64,000 nt of DNA from Pseudidiomarina indica (GCA_029279945.1 JAJUHK010000001.1:248001-312000); one strand, 5' to 3'; positions 37,133 to 50,889 are shown, counted from the stretch's first letter. Program-made: numbers and translations. The notes: generated from the letters alone by a model not told the origin.

Positions 37133-38167
37133 TTAATTACCTTGTCTAGGTTCACCGATTAACTCACGTAGAACACTGGTTGCAAAACTTCCACGTGGTA
37201 ATGAAAAAGTAAGTTCAACTGTGTCGTGCGCTAACCATCGTAACTGGGGTTGCGTTAACGTTAATAATATAGGTCGGCGCATATGTTCGATACGTTGTTT
37301 TAATAACCCTTGGTATAGTTCAGGTTCACGCGCACAAACAGTCTGTTCAAATTCTGCAATGTTGCCTTGCGTTGGCCATTGCCCTTCCCCAGGCAATGCT
37401 GCAGTCACCATGATATCACCCTGCTTAAAGCGCTCAAGGGTCGTATCGTCTAATTGTTCAATAACAAAAAACGACTGGCTGCCGCGCAACATCATGGCAT
37501 CCCCGATAGCAGGAGTTAATCGCTGTTGTTTAATGCGTTCGCTCACTATCATATTGAATAGTTTCGAACGCACCGCTGACAAATATAAGCCTATTTGATT
37601 ACGTTGCAGACGGCGCTTTAACTCCCCGTTGAACCAGCGCTGTGCCATCACCAGATTTTGCTGCTGATGACCAAACCTCTGCTCACCAAAATAATTCGGT
37701 ACGCCACCCGCTACAATCTGCTCCCAACGGTATTGGAGCGCTTCTGGTTGACTGATATCACGTAGCACAAGGACAAAATGATTGCTGCTATGAGTACCTC
37801 GCTTCAATTTGCGGGGCTGTAATACGGCCCGGAGCACTTCAAATTCGGGATGCTGCAGTTCATGCCAAGGTAAAAGTGGTTTCCCAGGCAACTGGATAGA
37901 GAACCATTGGTAGGTTTCTGCATGGCGATCTTTTAACCCAGAAAAACTGACATCACGCTCTCTTACACCAGCGAACTTGGCTAATTGAGCCGCGACAAAT
38001 GTCGTATTCGCACCAACTTTCTTAACCCACAGCCATTGATGCTCACCGTGCTGTAACTGTGGGTCAGTCACGGATAAAGCCAACTCCTCCGTTACCTTAA
38101 AATCTGCTGGACTAGCCTTAAATTGACCTTGCCATGTCGGTGCACCATATAAATATGCATCACTCAC
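37133..38167 (-). CDS. truD: tRNA pseudouridine(13) synthase TruD
   Basis: A 344-residue enzyme making pseudouridine 13 in tRNA-Glu. The catalytic Asp80 is in [15 protein letters not shown], at the same number as in E. coli. [11 protein letters not shown] and the C-terminal [15 protein letters not shown] are also diagnostic. The start is GTG 38167, overlapping the ispF stop by 8 bases (GTGAGTGA). Between ispF and surE, as in E. coli. Confidence 0.95.
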   Translation of the reverse strand: MSDAYLYGAPTWQGQFKASPADFKVTEELALSVTDPQLQHGEHQWLWVKKVGANTTFVAAQLAKFAGVRERDVSFSGLKDRHAETYQWFSIQLPGKPLLPWHELQHPEFEVLRAVLQPRKLKRGTHSSNHFVLVLRDISQPEALQYRWEQIVAGGVPNYFGEQRFGHQQQNLVMAQRWFNGELKRRLQRNQIGLYLSAVRSKLFNMIVSERIKQQRLTPAIGDAMMLRGSQSFFVIEQLDDTTLERFKQGDIMVTAALPGEGQWPTQGNIAEFEQTVCAREPELYQGLLKQRIEHMRRPILLTLTQPQLRWLAHDTVELTFSLPRGSFATSVLRELIGEPRQGN

Positions 38168-38645
38168 GAGTAGGCTCCGGTTTCAATAACGCCACAGCGT
38201 AACAGGCAATGCCTTCTTGGCGCCCAACAAAACCGAGCCGTTCGGTGGTTGTAGCTTTCACATTAATCGCATCAACAGGTACGTTCAAAAGCTCTGCGAT
38301 ACGTGTCCGCATCGCTGGAATATAAGGGGCCAACTTAGGCGCCTGAGCAGCTATAGTAATATCGGCATTGCCTAACTGATAGTGACGCTGCTGAATTAAT
38401 TGATAAGCCCGCTGTAATAGCACACCGCTATCGGCCCCGGCATATTGTTGGTCGGTGTCAGGAAAGTGTTGGCCTATATCGCCCAGCGCCATAGCGCCCA
38501 ACACAGCATCAGTAAGTGCATGTAGGACCACATCACCATCGGAGTGTGCTTCAAGTCCGTATTCATGGGGTATTGGCACACCACCAAGCATTATTGGCCC
38601 GGTTCCGCCGAAGCGGTGAACATCATAGCCATGTCCTATACGCAT
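38160..38645 (-). CDS. ispF: 2-C-methyl-D-erythritol 2,4-cyclodiphosphate synthase
   Basis: A 161-residue IspF, fifth enzyme of the MEP isoprenoid pathway. It opens [11 protein letters not shown] (zinc ligands Asp8 and His10), with [16 protein letters not shown] (His of the zinc site) and [16 protein letters not shown] near the end. Overlaps ispD by 10 bases and truD by 8, so all three are translated in close linkage. Confidence 0.97.
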   Translation of the reverse strand: MRIGHGYDVHRFGGTGPIMLGGVPIPHEYGLEAHSDGDVVLHALTDAVLGAMALGDIGQHFPDTDQQYAGADSGVLLQRAYQLIQQRHYQLGNADITIAAQAPKLAPYIPAMRTRIAELLNVPVDAINVKATTTERLGFVGRQEGIACYAVALLKPEPTRE

Positions 38646-39361
38646 GCTTGCTCCTTCTTAATCATCGCTAAAAATACAGCTGCCAGTGCTTCGTCACCTG
38701 GATGAGTGATCTTAATATTGGTAACGCATCCTGGCACTAATTTTGGTCGCCCACCTAAACGCTCAATGGCAGATGCTTCATCGGTAAGTTCAGGGTGAAA
38801 AACACCAAATTCGTGAATTGCTTCAAGTAACTGTTCGGTACGAAACACTTGGGGCGTTAATGCTCGCCATAAATGATCTCGTGGAACAGTACCGCAACTA
38901 TATTCTGGCGCTGTTGGTTCAGCGCGCTTGATCGTATCTGTAATTGGCAGCGCCAACAAAGCACCATCGGCATGTGTCGTCCCGGCATCAAGCACACGAG
39001 CTAGCTCATCGACGTGCAAACAGGGGCGTGCTGCATCATGGACAGCAACCCATTGATAACCTGCGGCGTGCGCCGCTGTTACTCCAGCGTAAACCGATGC
39101 TGCACGTGTATTACCACCTTCAACAAGCTGAATACGATCACGCTCAGACGGGGAAAATTGTAATTGCTGAATGAATGGATCGTTTGGTGCTACCGCGATA
39201 TAAATGGCCTCAATACGATGATCTTGGGCAATTGCCGCGACACTATGTTCTAAAACAGTTGTGTTAGCGATCCGCAAATATTGTTTCGGTTGGGTCAAAT
39301 TCATCCTTTGCCCTATCCCTGCAGCTGGGATGACTGCGGCGACCCGTACATGACGTTCCAT
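38636..39361 (-). CDS. ispD: 2-C-methyl-D-erythritol 4-phosphate cytidylyltransferase
   Basis: A 241-residue IspD, third step of the MEP pathway. The CTP-binding motif [13 protein letters not shown], then QPKQYLRI with the catalytic Lys, [12 protein letters not shown], and the C-terminal [13 protein letters not shown] are all clear. ATG 39361 is 9 bases after the ftsB stop, preserving the ftsB-ispD-ispF order. Confidence 0.97.
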   Translation of the reverse strand: MERHVRVAAVIPAAGIGQRMNLTQPKQYLRIANTTVLEHSVAAIAQDHRIEAIYIAVAPNDPFIQQLQFSPSERDRIQLVEGGNTRAASVYAGVTAAHAAGYQWVAVHDAARPCLHVDELARVLDAGTTHADGALLALPITDTIKRAEPTAPEYSCGTVPRDHLWRALTPQVFRTEQLLEAIHEFGVFHPELTDEASAIERLGGRPKLVPGCVTNIKITHPGDEALAAVFLAMIKKEQACV

Positions 39362-39370
39362 ATGTGTGTA

Positions 39371-39658
39371 CTATTTCTTCGGTGGATTAACTGGGACGAT
39401 TCGGAAAAAAGTTTCATGGGGCTGAATCAACCCTAGCTCGTTACGAGCGCGCTCTTCCAGCGCTTCTTGACCGTTACGCAAATCGGCAATATCGGCAGCC
39501 AGCACCTGATTTCGTTGCATCAGTCGCCCATTTGTTTCAGCTTGCCGCAGTACATCTGACTGTAAGCGCCAATAATCTGGTAGGCTGTTCTTGCCAAACC
39601 AAAGTCGATACTGCAATGCAATCAACACGACGATAAAAACTAATTTTAGTAAGCGCAT
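39371..39658 (-). CDS. ftsB: Cell division protein FtsB
   Basis: A 95-residue bitopic septum protein working with FtsL and FtsQ. One N-terminal membrane helix (LLKLVFIVVLIALQYRLWFG) and a periplasmic coiled coil with NGQEALEERARNELGLIQPHETFFR, the best-conserved FtsB segment. Length matches E. coli's 103. Heads the leftward ftsB-ispD-ispF-truD-surE-pcm-yqaA-nlpD-rpoS run. Confidence 0.95.
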   Translation of the reverse strand: MRLLKLVFIVVLIALQYRLWFGKNSLPDYWRLQSDVLRQAETNGRLMQRNQVLAADIADLRNGQEALEERARNELGLIQPHETFFRIVPVNPPKK

Positions 39659-39765
39659 GATCGGCTCCGCTCGCTGTTATAATTATCGTTTAAGTTGTGA
39701 CAGCGTTACCTGTAGTATATCGACCTTTCCGCTAAAGCCCAACGATAATTCGAGATGGAAAAGCC

Positions 39766-40494
39766 ATGGATTATCTAGTTATTACACTCATTATGCTATT
39801 AGGTGCATTTTTGCAGGGTTTAACTGGCTTTGGTTCGGGCTTAATTGCAGTGCCATTATTGGCGATATACCTTCCACTAACGACCATTACCCCAACATTA
39901 TCTATTATTAATTTACTGATGGCGACTTACCTCAGTTGGATGCTGCGCCGCCATGTACTATGGTCCCAATGGAAATGGCTGTTGTGCATGGGGGTGCTGG
40001 GAACCTTGCTCGGTAATTTTCTATTAGCACAGGTGAACTTAGTTGGCTTACAGGTCGGCATGGCATTATTAGTTATGGCCGTAGCTTTGTGTTTCTGGTT
40101 TGGTGTGCAGTGGTATTTTCCAAACACACCACGCTTGCAGTTGATGACGGGCGTTTTAGCTGGTTTTAGCAATGGTGCACTTACCCTCGGCGGGCCCCCG
40201 GTCGTATTATTTTTAACCAGTCAACGCATGTCTCGTGATAGCTTCCGTGCCACGCTAGCCGCATTTTTCTGGGTGCTGGCGCTAACCAACGTGCTGTCAT
40301 TCACCGCCCAACAACGTTACAACATAGAGCATGTCCCACTGCTCCTAGCTTTAGTCACGGGTACCTTACTCGGGACTTGGCTAGGCCATCGCCTGAGTCA
40401 TCATCTTTCTGAACAGTTGTTCCGACGAATAACCTTAGGCTTAGTCTTTGCTGCTGGATTAATGGCGCTATACAGTACTTGGCAAGCCACTTAA
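39766..40494 (+). CDS. TauE/SafE family membrane permease
   Basis: A 242-residue membrane protein with about eight hydrophobic helices in two halves, each half opening with a family signature (LGAFLQGLTGFGSGLIAVPLL near the N-terminus; GVLAGFSNGALTLGGPPVVLF near residue 130). The family includes sulfite, sulfoacetate and other anion exporters; the substrate here is unknown. Faces away from ftsB and stands alone. Its TAA overlaps the stop of the convergent unknown gene by 4 bases (TTAA). Between eno and ftsB it is an addition compared with many relatives. Confidence 0.85.
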   Translation: MDYLVITLIMLLGAFLQGLTGFGSGLIAVPLLAIYLPLTTITPTLSIINLLMATYLSWMLRRHVLWSQWKWLLCMGVLGTLLGNFLLAQVNLVGLQVGMALLVMAVALCFWFGVQWYFPNTPRLQLMTGVLAGFSNGALTLGGPPVVLFLTSQRMSRDSFRATLAAFFWVLALTNVLSFTAQQRYNIEHVPLLLALVTGTLLGTWLGHRLSHHLSEQLFRRITLGLVFAAGLMALYSTWQAT

Positions 40495-41117
40495 AACTCG
40501 ACCCGGGTCGCTAATAACACTTCCCTAAGCCCTAACGTACGTGGATCAATACGGCCCTTGTGATTCCACTGGTGTCCACAAAAGGCTGGTGCCAATGTGG
40601 TTGCATCAGGTTTAAGCAAATAGACCTGATCATGATCGGGCTCTAAGCACTCGCCAGTAAAAGAAAACCAACCGTGCATGTTGCAATGCAACCGTTGTTG
40701 TTGATGATCAATTCGGTCAATAGAATCAAGCCGTGCTTGCTGAATTGGTAACCGTAAATCATAGATAGGAACGGTATCCCCTAGGCGAGCCCCATGATTT
40801 AACCAACGCGCCAGCTTCTGTGGTTGACTGGGAGTGACTGCGAGTCGACGTTTCTGCGCTGCTTGCCAGCTGGCATTTTGAATATCCAAGGTATAAGGCG
40901 CATCACTTTCCAGCATCCCACGGGCAGCATTTTTTACATGGTAGGGTAGACTTTGCAAACGGCGTTGTAGAAACGCCGTATTAATTTGCTGTAACTGTGA
41001 TAAATGGAGTAGTTCACGTTCATACAGCGCTGTACAAATTTCAGCGAACGCAGCAGCGCTGACACCGGATACCGATGCCAGACTCAACTGCTGAAAAATG
41101 TCCCCTTGCTGTGTCAC
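40491..41117 (-). CDS. Unrecognised 208-residue protein with Cys/His-rich C-terminus
   Basis: I do not recognise this protein. No signal peptide or membrane helix. The N-terminal two thirds is helical, Gln/Leu/Ala-rich and soluble. The last third has possible metal ligands: H144-C145, H148, C157, D161-H162, then C180-G-H182 and H186. The end reads DPRTLGLREVLLATRVEF. The start is GTG 41117 with AGGT 8 bases before. Codon use looks like its neighbours, so it seems a real resident gene. It lies 26 bases after eno on the same strand, so it may be transcribed with eno. Confidence 0.7.
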   Translation of the reverse strand: MTQQGDIFQQLSLASVSGVSAAAFAEICTALYERELLHLSQLQQINTAFLQRRLQSLPYHVKNAARGMLESDAPYTLDIQNASWQAAQKRRLAVTPSQPQKLARWLNHGARLGDTVPIYDLRLPIQQARLDSIDRIDHQQQRLHCNMHGWFSFTGECLEPDHDQVYLLKPDATTLAPAFCGHQWNHKGRIDPRTLGLREVLLATRVEF

Positions 41118-41143
41118 TGTTGTGACCTACTCTCAAATTAACG

Positions 41144-42445
<1,302 letters not shown>

Positions 42446-42474
42446 CTACTCCTTTTCCTTAAAGCACGCAGCGC

Positions 42475-44127
<1,653 letters not shown>

Positions 44128-44217
44128 TCAGGTAAAATGGGAATTGCTTCAAGACGGGAAAACAGTATACCTGATGGATCGGTGATCGACAATTTAAAAT
44201 CATCGTCAATCGCCGAA

Positions 44218-45018
44218 TCAGTTACTTTCTTGTTTTACCGCTAACCATTCCTCTTCAAGCTCATTCAAAGCTAACTGATTAACACTTAGGTGTCGTTCAC
44301 GCAAGCGTTGTTCAATCATTTGGAACCGTTGCTTAAACTTTTGGTTGGCACGGCGCAGCGCATCTTCCGGATGGATTTGTGCATGGCGAGCCAAATTCAC
44401 CACGGCAAACAACAGGTCACCTAGTTCTTCAGCAATGGCGTCTGCATCGGGCTCCGCTCGTTCTAACTCAGCTTGAACTTCGTCGATTTCTTCACGTACT
44501 TTGGCTAACACTGGGTGTAAGCTAGGCCAATCAAAACCAACCGTGGCCGCGCGTTGCTGCAATTTCAGCGCCAATAACAGGCTCGGCAAACTGTTGGGAA
44601 CACCATCAAAGACACTCTCAGTAACACCATTGTTGGCTCGTTCAACGGCTTTGATTTGCTCCCATTGTGCTTTAACAGCCGCTGCATCATCGGCTTGCTT
44701 ATCACCAAACACATGTGGATGACGGCGTATCAACTTATCTGTCATCTGTTGTGCAATAGCATCAAAATCAAAGCGCTGCTGTTCATTCGCAAGTTGTGCA
44801 TAAAACACCACTTGAAACAGCAAATCACCTAGTTCACCTTTAATCTCATCCCAATCTCCGGCAGTAATTGCTGCTGCGACTTCATACGCTTCTTCAATCG
44901 TGTATGGGATTAAACTCGACATGGTCTGCGCTTTGTCCCACGGGCAACCATGCTCAGGGTCGCGTAACTTAGCCATAACTTGCAGTAAGCCTGCTATACC
45001 CGTTAATTGCCTTGTCAT
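44218..45018 (-). CDS. mazG: Nucleoside triphosphate pyrophosphohydrolase MazG
   Basis: A 266-residue tandem-domain MazG that hydrolyses (d)NTPs to monophosphates and moderates ppGpp-driven death in E. coli. Each half shows the EExxE...ExxD metal site: EEAYEVAAAI...ELGDLLFQVVFYA and EEIDEVQAEL...EELGDLLFAVVNLA. The opening DPEHGCPWDKAQTMSSL is diagnostic. Its ATG overlaps the relA stop by 4 bases. Confidence 0.96.
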   Translation of the reverse strand: MTRQLTGIAGLLQVMAKLRDPEHGCPWDKAQTMSSLIPYTIEEAYEVAAAITAGDWDEIKGELGDLLFQVVFYAQLANEQQRFDFDAIAQQMTDKLIRRHPHVFGDKQADDAAAVKAQWEQIKAVERANNGVTESVFDGVPNSLPSLLLALKLQQRAATVGFDWPSLHPVLAKVREEIDEVQAELERAEPDADAIAEELGDLLFAVVNLARHAQIHPEDALRRANQKFKQRFQMIEQRLRERHLSVNQLALNELEEEWLAVKQESN

Positions 45019-47207
45019 TGTTTGATCCGCTCAATGGTGCTAATGCCTTTTAACTGGCTTAACCGATTGATCATACGTTGCACGCTATCTTGATGTTCAA
45101 TCAAGGCACCTACTGTGATCACGGCCTGTTGTGTGTTGGAATCTGAACGCGAGTCGAGCTGGACGACGTGAAATTTTTCGTTAGCCAATACGCTGGTAAT
45201 ATCATGTAATAAACCGTGCCGATCATCAGCAATCAGCCTTAAATGGACTTGATATCGGCCCCGGTTATGAAGACTCCAACTCACTTCTAGCGCCCGTTCA
45301 GGATGCTGCTCCAAAAGGTGTTTAAGTTGCTCACAATCGTCACGGTGCACTGATACACCACGCCCCTGTGTCACAAAACCGAGAATGTTATCACCTGGAA
45401 CCGGTTGGCAACATTTTGCGAATTGTACTAACAGATTACCGATACCTTCGACGGTTACGTCACGTTGTCGACTGCTGGCAGCCCCGTGCTTTGGTTTTTT
45501 CGCGGTTATCCGTTCAATACGCTCGGCTGCCACCGCAGCTTCAGGGCGTAATTGGTTCACCACTTGGTGTAAACGAACATCGCCAGCACCAATGGCCGCC
45601 AATAAGTCATCCAAATGTTGCATGTTGAATCTTTCAAGCACAGATTCAGCTTGTGCCAGCGGTACCTGATACCTCGCTAATTCAGCTTCCAGCAGCTCCT
45701 TACCAGCTTTTAAGTTTTTCTCTCTATCCAGTTTTTTGAAGTAGGTCACAACCTTGCTGCGGGCCCGTGCCGTATTCAAGTAACCGTTTGCAGGGTTGAG
45801 CCAATCGCGACTTGGCTGAGTATTTTTCTGGGTTAGTATTTCAACCCGCTCGCCATTTTTTAACTGGTAGGTAAATGGCACAATGTGTCCATTAACCTTT
45901 GCGCCCACGCACCGATGTCCAACCTGCGAGTGAATGTAATAAGCAAAATCCAGAGGTGTTGCACCAGCTGGTAAATCGATGATTTCACCTTTTGGGGTAA
46001 ATACATACACGCGGTCGTCAAAAACTTGGCTACGAATCTCGTCAACTAAACCATCATAGCCGGCCATATCATCTTGCCATGCCAACAGTTTTCGTAACCA
46101 CGCGATTTTATCTTCTAATCCAGAGCCTTTACCGACGCCGGTACCTTCCTTGTAGCGCCAATGAGCAGCGACACCAAGTTCTGCATCATCGTGCATTGCT
46201 TGCGTGCGTATCTGAATTTCCACATGCTTATCTTCAGGCCCATACACGACTGTATGAATCGACTGATAGCCGTTAGCTTTAGGGGTGGCAATATAATCAT
46301 CAAATTCAGAGCCAATGTGTTTCCATAAACTATGTACAACCCCCAGTGCCGCATAACAATCCTTTAATGAAGCAGTAATAATGCGAACCGCACGAATATC
46401 GTAGACCTGCTCAAATGACAGCCCTTTTTTCTGCATTTTACGCCAGATGGAATAGATATGTTTAGGACGACCATAAACAGTCGCTTCTACCCCCTCGTCA
46501 TTCAGTTTTTGCTGTAATAACTTAACGAATTCGGCGATGTATTGTTCTCGATCTATCCGTCGTTCGAGGAGTTGCGCCGCAATGGTTTTATAGGTGGTCG
46601 GGTGTAAGTAACGAAACGCAAGATCCTCTAGTTCCCACTTCAGTTGTCCGATACCCAACCGATTCGCTAGGGGCGCATAAATTTCATGGCATTCTTTGGC
46701 TGCCAATACCCGTGATTCTTCATCCAGTAATTTAACTTCCCGCAGGAAACAAATACGTTCTGCTAATTTAATAAGTACTGCACGGATATCGGTGACCATG
46801 GCCAGCAACATGCGGCGCACGTTATCAATTTGAGTCTGGTTGGGTTTACCGCGTTGGAAGTGTTGCAGAGCGCTAATCGTCTGCATTTGCTGAATTGCAT
46901 TGAGTAATTCAGGTAAAGCAGCGCCACCCCAGGTACTGGCCTGTTCAGCTGTAATTAATTGAGCTTCATAGAGCGGGCTATAAAGGGCAGCAATCAGGGA
47001 TTCCTGATCAAGATTCAAGGCAATGAGAATTTCCACCATCTCTTTGCCTTTTACAGCTAATTGTGGCTGTTTGGCTTGCTCACTGATTTGGGTTACCCGT
47101 TCAGCGTGTTCGCGTAACTGGGCTCGGCGTGTTTCTGATTCTAAATCAGCTAACCAATCACCAAGTTGATGAGGCATATCAACATGTGTACTACGCACCC
47201 AAACCAC
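45015..47207 (-). CDS. relA: GTP pyrophosphokinase RelA (ppGpp synthetase I)
   Basis: A 730-residue ribosome-associated stringent factor. The hydrolase-like N-terminal domain has lost the HD motif (AALYSPLYEAQ), so it is synthetase-only, as expected for RelA. Synthetase motifs include GRPKHIYSIWRKMQKKG, PKANGYQSIHTVV and VEIQIRTQAMHDDAELG. A TGS domain (VYVFTPKGEIIDLPAGATP), a zinc-finger/CC region (CCQPVPGD) and a C-terminal ACT domain follow. The start is GTG 47207, giving MVWVRSTH, parallel to E. coli's MVAVRSAH, which also uses GTG. Three bases after rlmD. Confidence 0.97.
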   Translation of the reverse strand: MVWVRSTHVDMPHQLGDWLADLESETRRAQLREHAERVTQISEQAKQPQLAVKGKEMVEILIALNLDQESLIAALYSPLYEAQLITAEQASTWGGAALPELLNAIQQMQTISALQHFQRGKPNQTQIDNVRRMLLAMVTDIRAVLIKLAERICFLREVKLLDEESRVLAAKECHEIYAPLANRLGIGQLKWELEDLAFRYLHPTTYKTIAAQLLERRIDREQYIAEFVKLLQQKLNDEGVEATVYGRPKHIYSIWRKMQKKGLSFEQVYDIRAVRIITASLKDCYAALGVVHSLWKHIGSEFDDYIATPKANGYQSIHTVVYGPEDKHVEIQIRTQAMHDDAELGVAAHWRYKEGTGVGKGSGLEDKIAWLRKLLAWQDDMAGYDGLVDEIRSQVFDDRVYVFTPKGEIIDLPAGATPLDFAYYIHSQVGHRCVGAKVNGHIVPFTYQLKNGERVEILTQKNTQPSRDWLNPANGYLNTARARSKVVTYFKKLDREKNLKAGKELLEAELARYQVPLAQAESVLERFNMQHLDDLLAAIGAGDVRLHQVVNQLRPEAAVAAERIERITAKKPKHGAASSRQRDVTVEGIGNLLVQFAKCCQPVPGDNILGFVTQGRGVSVHRDDCEQLKHLLEQHPERALEVSWSLHNRGRYQVHLRLIADDRHGLLHDITSVLANEKFHVVQLDSRSDSNTQQAVITVGALIEHQDSVQRMINRLSQLKGISTIERIKQ

Positions 47208-47210
47208 GAT

Positions 47211-48527
47211 TCACCCCCGTTCAAATAATGTGATTACCTCAATGTGATGGGTCTGAGGAAACATGTCAACTAACTGTGCTTGTTTCAATTGATATCCATG
47301 TGCGGCGAGCACTTGCGCATCTCGCGCCAAAGTATCTGGAGCACAACTCACATAGACAATGCGTTCCGGTTGAAGTTGCGCTACTTCACTAATTGCTCCA
47401 GCAGCACCTGCGCGAGCTGGATCCAACAATACTTTGTTAAACGATTGCTGCGCCCACGGTTGCTGTTGCCATGGTTGTTCCAAATTAGCGCAATGTGCAG
47501 ACACCTTGAGTTGTAATTGCGCGGCACTTTCTTGTAAGCGCTCAACCATACTCGCTACACCTTCCACCGCGGTAACTGTGGCACCCATTGTGGCCATGGG
47601 TAAGGTGAAATTACCACTGCCTGCATACAATTCCAGAATATGGTCGGTAGTTTTAGGTTCCAACCACTTTAATGCTTGTGCTACCAACGCCACACTTAAC
47701 TCGCGATGACCTTGCATAAAGTCTGTCGGCCAACTCGGTACTTCAATTCCGAAACTACTATAACTCATCGGCTCAGCACGTGGACAGACCGCTTGCGGCC
47801 CGTGATCTGTTTCAACCCAAATGGCAACGCGCTGATGTTCTGCAAAGGTTTGTAACTTCGCTTGATCCTGCTCACTTGGTATTTCAGGCAACCGCAATTG
47901 CACCACAACTTGTTGCGTAAACTCGATAAGCTCCACATGTCCAAGCTGAGCTACGCACGCTAACGACGGTATTAGCTGGCGCAGCGGTTGAATCAAACGT
48001 TCAAGTGATTGTGCGAGCACGGCACAGTGCTCGACCGCAATAATTTGTTTACTTTTGGCAGCGCGAAAACCTAATTTCAGTTGGCGCCGTTTACCATCCC
48101 AATAGATCGCTAAGCGTGCCCGTCGCCGGTAATGCCATACTGACCCGGTGATGGGTGGCAACCATTGTTGCGCTTCGACTTGGGCAAACTTATGTAACAT
48201 AGCGCGCACTGATTGCTGCTTATACTTCAGTTGATCTGTCATCGCAATATGCTGCAAATCACAACCACCGCAGGCTTCAAAATAGCGGCAAGCCGGGGGC
48301 ACGCGCATAGAGCTGGGCTGTTCAATGCGTTCTAATTGGGCATCATAGCGTCCATCAACAGTAACGCTAATCACGTCACCTGGTACCGTGCCACAAACAA
48401 ATTTTGTACCTTGTGGTGTACGTATAATACCGCGCCCTTGATGGTCTAAATCAACCACAAGCTGCCCTGTTAAGCGGCAAATTGGTTGCCGGCTGCTCCG
48501 CGGTTTTGGCTTATAAAACTGTGCCAT
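47211..48527 (-). CDS. rlmD: 23S rRNA (uracil-1939-C5) methyltransferase RlmD
   Basis: A 438-residue SAM-dependent methyltransferase. The N-terminal TRAM domain (about 15-70) is followed by the 4Fe-4S cysteines ([14 protein letters not shown] and VEHC). The methyltransferase motif is [13 protein letters not shown], with the catalytic Cys in [12 protein letters not shown]. The rlmD-relA-mazG-pyrG-eno order is conserved in gammaproteobacteria. It overlaps pdxJ by 17 bases, an unusual junction because acpS and barA usually lie around here. Confidence 0.95.
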   Translation of the reverse strand: MAQFYKPKPRSSRQPICRLTGQLVVDLDHQGRGIIRTPQGTKFVCGTVPGDVISVTVDGRYDAQLERIEQPSSMRVPPACRYFEACGGCDLQHIAMTDQLKYKQQSVRAMLHKFAQVEAQQWLPPITGSVWHYRRRARLAIYWDGKRRQLKLGFRAAKSKQIIAVEHCAVLAQSLERLIQPLRQLIPSLACVAQLGHVELIEFTQQVVVQLRLPEIPSEQDQAKLQTFAEHQRVAIWVETDHGPQAVCPRAEPMSYSSFGIEVPSWPTDFMQGHRELSVALVAQALKWLEPKTTDHILELYAGSGNFTLPMATMGATVTAVEGVASMVERLQESAAQLQLKVSAHCANLEQPWQQQPWAQQSFNKVLLDPARAGAAGAISEVAQLQPERIVYVSCAPDTLARDAQVLAAHGYQLKQAQLVDMFPQTHHIEVITLFERG

Positions 48528-49275
48528 TTAATCGAGCCTGCTGCATGATGATTTTCATATCGCGAACAGCTTGCTCTAAGCCAACAATAACTGCACGGGC
48601 AATAATGGCATGACCAATGTTAAGTTCAACCAACTGCGGTATGGCAGCTACTGCGGCCGTATTATGGTAATGCAGACCGTGACCAGCGTTCACTTGTAAC
48701 CCTGCTGCTTGAGCGTACTCTGCCGCGTCCCGTAATTGAGCTAACAACTGCGCACGAGTTCGGTCGTCAGTGGCATCTGCATAATGCCCAGTATGCAGCT
48801 CAATGATTGGCGCTCCAGTTGCCACAGCAGCGTCGATTTGCTGTTTATCGGCGTCGATGAACAAGCTTGTAGCAATGCCATGTTCAGATAAACGTTGCAC
48901 TGCAGCGGTAATTTTCTCTTGCTGGCCAACAATATCCAACCCGCCTTCAGTGGTTAACTCTTCACGCTTCTCTGGCACTAAACAGCAAAATGTCGGCTTA
49001 ATACGGCACGCAATGCTTAACATCTCTTCAGTGACGGCCATTTCAAGATTCATTCGCGTTTGTATTGTTTGTGCAAGAATTTCGACATCACGATCAGTAA
49101 TATGCCGACGGTCCTCCCGTAAATGTACGGTGATACCATCAGCACCAGCACGTTCTGCAATTGCAGCGGCTTCAACCGGATCAGGATAATTTACCCCACG
49201 AGCGTTACGAACCGTCGCTACATGATCAATATTGACACCCAAATAAATCGAATTTTTCCGTACCGTTGAACTCAT
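48511..49275 (-). CDS. pdxJ: Pyridoxine 5'-phosphate synthase
   Basis: A 254-residue TIM-barrel enzyme joining 3-amino-2-oxopropyl phosphate and deoxyxylulose 5-phosphate, the last ring-forming step of vitamin B6 synthesis. Signatures: [33 protein letters not shown] (His/Glu region), and [10 protein letters not shown]. It overlaps recO by 4 bases and rlmD by 17. The acpS gene that usually follows pdxJ is missing. Confidence 0.97.
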   Translation of the reverse strand: MSSTVRKNSIYLGVNIDHVATVRNARGVNYPDPVEAAAIAERAGADGITVHLREDRRHITDRDVEILAQTIQTRMNLEMAVTEEMLSIACRIKPTFCCLVPEKREELTTEGGLDIVGQQEKITAAVQRLSEHGIATSLFIDADKQQIDAAVATGAPIIELHTGHYADATDDRTRAQLLAQLRDAAEYAQAAGLQVNAGHGLHYHNTAAVAAIPQLVELNIGHAIIARAVIVGLEQAVRDMKIIMQQARLNGTVL

Positions 49276-49976
49276 GACATTTCCTTGTATTGCAGAAAAA
49301 ACTCACGACTCCGAAGGGGTTGTGAACCCAAGTAAGGTTGCAACGCCATTCGCATAATGCGCTTAAACAATATTAATAAACGCGGCTCACCAACATCAAA
49401 CTGACTTAACCGCAAAATATCGGTACCGCGCACTAGGGCAGTTGCAACAAGCTCAGTTTGCTCTAAGCATAACGTAAAACCTGCTTCAGGCATAAACAGG
49501 TAGCTTTGCTCGGGTTGTATCGCCTGTCCATCAGTATCATGGTACCAATCAAAACCATGGCCCAAATACCATAGCAGTTGCCACTCGAAACGTCGGAGTA
49601 CTGGCTCAACGTGCGCCGTTTGGCTTAGCAATGTCAGCGTTTGATGGTAAGCATCAAACAGCTCATCATGAACATGGTATGGTGTGGTTAAACGCTGAAC
49701 TAACTCATTCACATAAAATGCACTATACAGCGTTACCCTGCTTAACGGTAGCGCTTCAGCGAGCGCTTCAGCTTGCACAAGGGTTTGCAGTTCGTTCAGA
49801 CCACGGGTTTCAACCTGAAGTGGGATAAAGGGTTGTAAGATACTCCGCCACGGACTTTTAGGGCGTTTTGCCCCTTTTGCAATCGCCCGAAATCGCCCTT
49901 TGTCCTTGCTATATAACTCAAGTAACAAGCTTGTGTCTTGATAAGGCCAACGCTGCAACACAAACGCCGGGGACAT
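49272..49976 (-). CDS. recO: DNA repair protein RecO
   Basis: A 234-residue RecO, which loads RecA onto SSB-coated gaps with RecF and RecR. An N-terminal OB-fold ([24 protein letters not shown]) is followed by the helical domain ([15 protein letters not shown] onwards). No Cys4 zinc finger, as usual in the E. coli-type protein. Four bases after era; overlaps pdxJ. Confidence 0.94.
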   Translation of the reverse strand: MSPAFVLQRWPYQDTSLLLELYSKDKGRFRAIAKGAKRPKSPWRSILQPFIPLQVETRGLNELQTLVQAEALAEALPLSRVTLYSAFYVNELVQRLTTPYHVHDELFDAYHQTLTLLSQTAHVEPVLRRFEWQLLWYLGHGFDWYHDTDGQAIQPEQSYLFMPEAGFTLCLEQTELVATALVRGTDILRLSQFDVGEPRLLILFKRIMRMALQPYLGSQPLRSREFFLQYKEMS

Positions 49977-49980
49977 GGAG

Positions 49981-50889
49981 TTAATCCTCGCCGTACCCTA
50001 AGCTACGCAGCGCCCGTTCATCATCTGCCCAGCCTGATTTGACTTTCACCCACAACTGTAGATGAACTTTGCCACCAATTAATTGCTCGATATCGTGACG
50101 TGCCTCTGTACCTATGGTTTTTAACTTCTGCCCCCGCGCGCCAATAACCATTTTCTTTTGCCCTTCACGCTCGACTAAAATCAACCCGTGAATATGGGTA
50201 GTACCAGCTGGTGACTTAGCATATTGCTCAATTTCTACAGTTGTGCTGTAAGGTAATTCATCCCCAGTAAACCGCATTAATTTTTCTCGGATGATTTCCG
50301 CAACCATAAAGCGAATGGAACGATCGGTAACATAATCCTCGGGGAAGTGATGCACCCCTGGGCGGGCGTATTTGTGTACCTGTTCCCGCAAAGTTTCTAC
50401 TTGCGTACCGGTAGCAGCTGACACTGGAATTATCTCAGCAAAAGCATGACGCTGTGCAAATTCTTCAAGATAAGGCAACAATGTCGCTTTATCCTTCACT
50501 TGATCAATTTTATTCACAACCACCACTATCGGGGTCGATAGCTGTTTTAGTTTGTTAAGCACCAAGGCATCATCAGAGGTCCATTTACCCGCCTCAACGA
50601 CAAACAACACTGCATCTACACCACTGAGTGATGAGGTTGCTGCACGGTTCATCAAACGGTTGATGGCTCGCTTTTCATCTTGGTGAAGACCAGGTGTATC
50701 GACATACACAATTTGTCGTGAATCTTCGGTCTCAATTCCCAAGATACGATGACGTGTTGTTTGTGGCTTGCGGGATGTGATACTAATTTTTTGTCCTAAA
50801 ATCCGGTTCAACAACGTTGATTTTCCGACGTTCGGACGTCCGACTATCGCCACAAATGCTGATTCTAAATGTAGTTCCTGATTGTTCAT
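49981..50889 (-). CDS. era: GTPase Era
   Basis: A 302-residue GTPase needed for 30S maturation and 16S rRNA 3'-end processing. G motifs: GRPNVGKST (G1), DTPGLH (G3), NKID (G4) and SAATG (G5). The C-terminal KH domain has [21 protein letters not shown]. Overlaps rnc by 4 bases, in the invariant lepB-rnc-era-recO order. Confidence 0.98.
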   Translation of the reverse strand: MNNQELHLESAFVAIVGRPNVGKSTLLNRILGQKISITSRKPQTTRHRILGIETEDSRQIVYVDTPGLHQDEKRAINRLMNRAATSSLSGVDAVLFVVEAGKWTSDDALVLNKLKQLSTPIVVVVNKIDQVKDKATLLPYLEEFAQRHAFAEIIPVSAATGTQVETLREQVHKYARPGVHHFPEDYVTDRSIRFMVAEIIREKLMRFTGDELPYSTTVEIEQYAKSPAGTTHIHGLILVEREGQKKMVIGARGQKLKTIGTEARHDIEQLIGGKVHLQLWVKVKSGWADDERALRSLGYGED

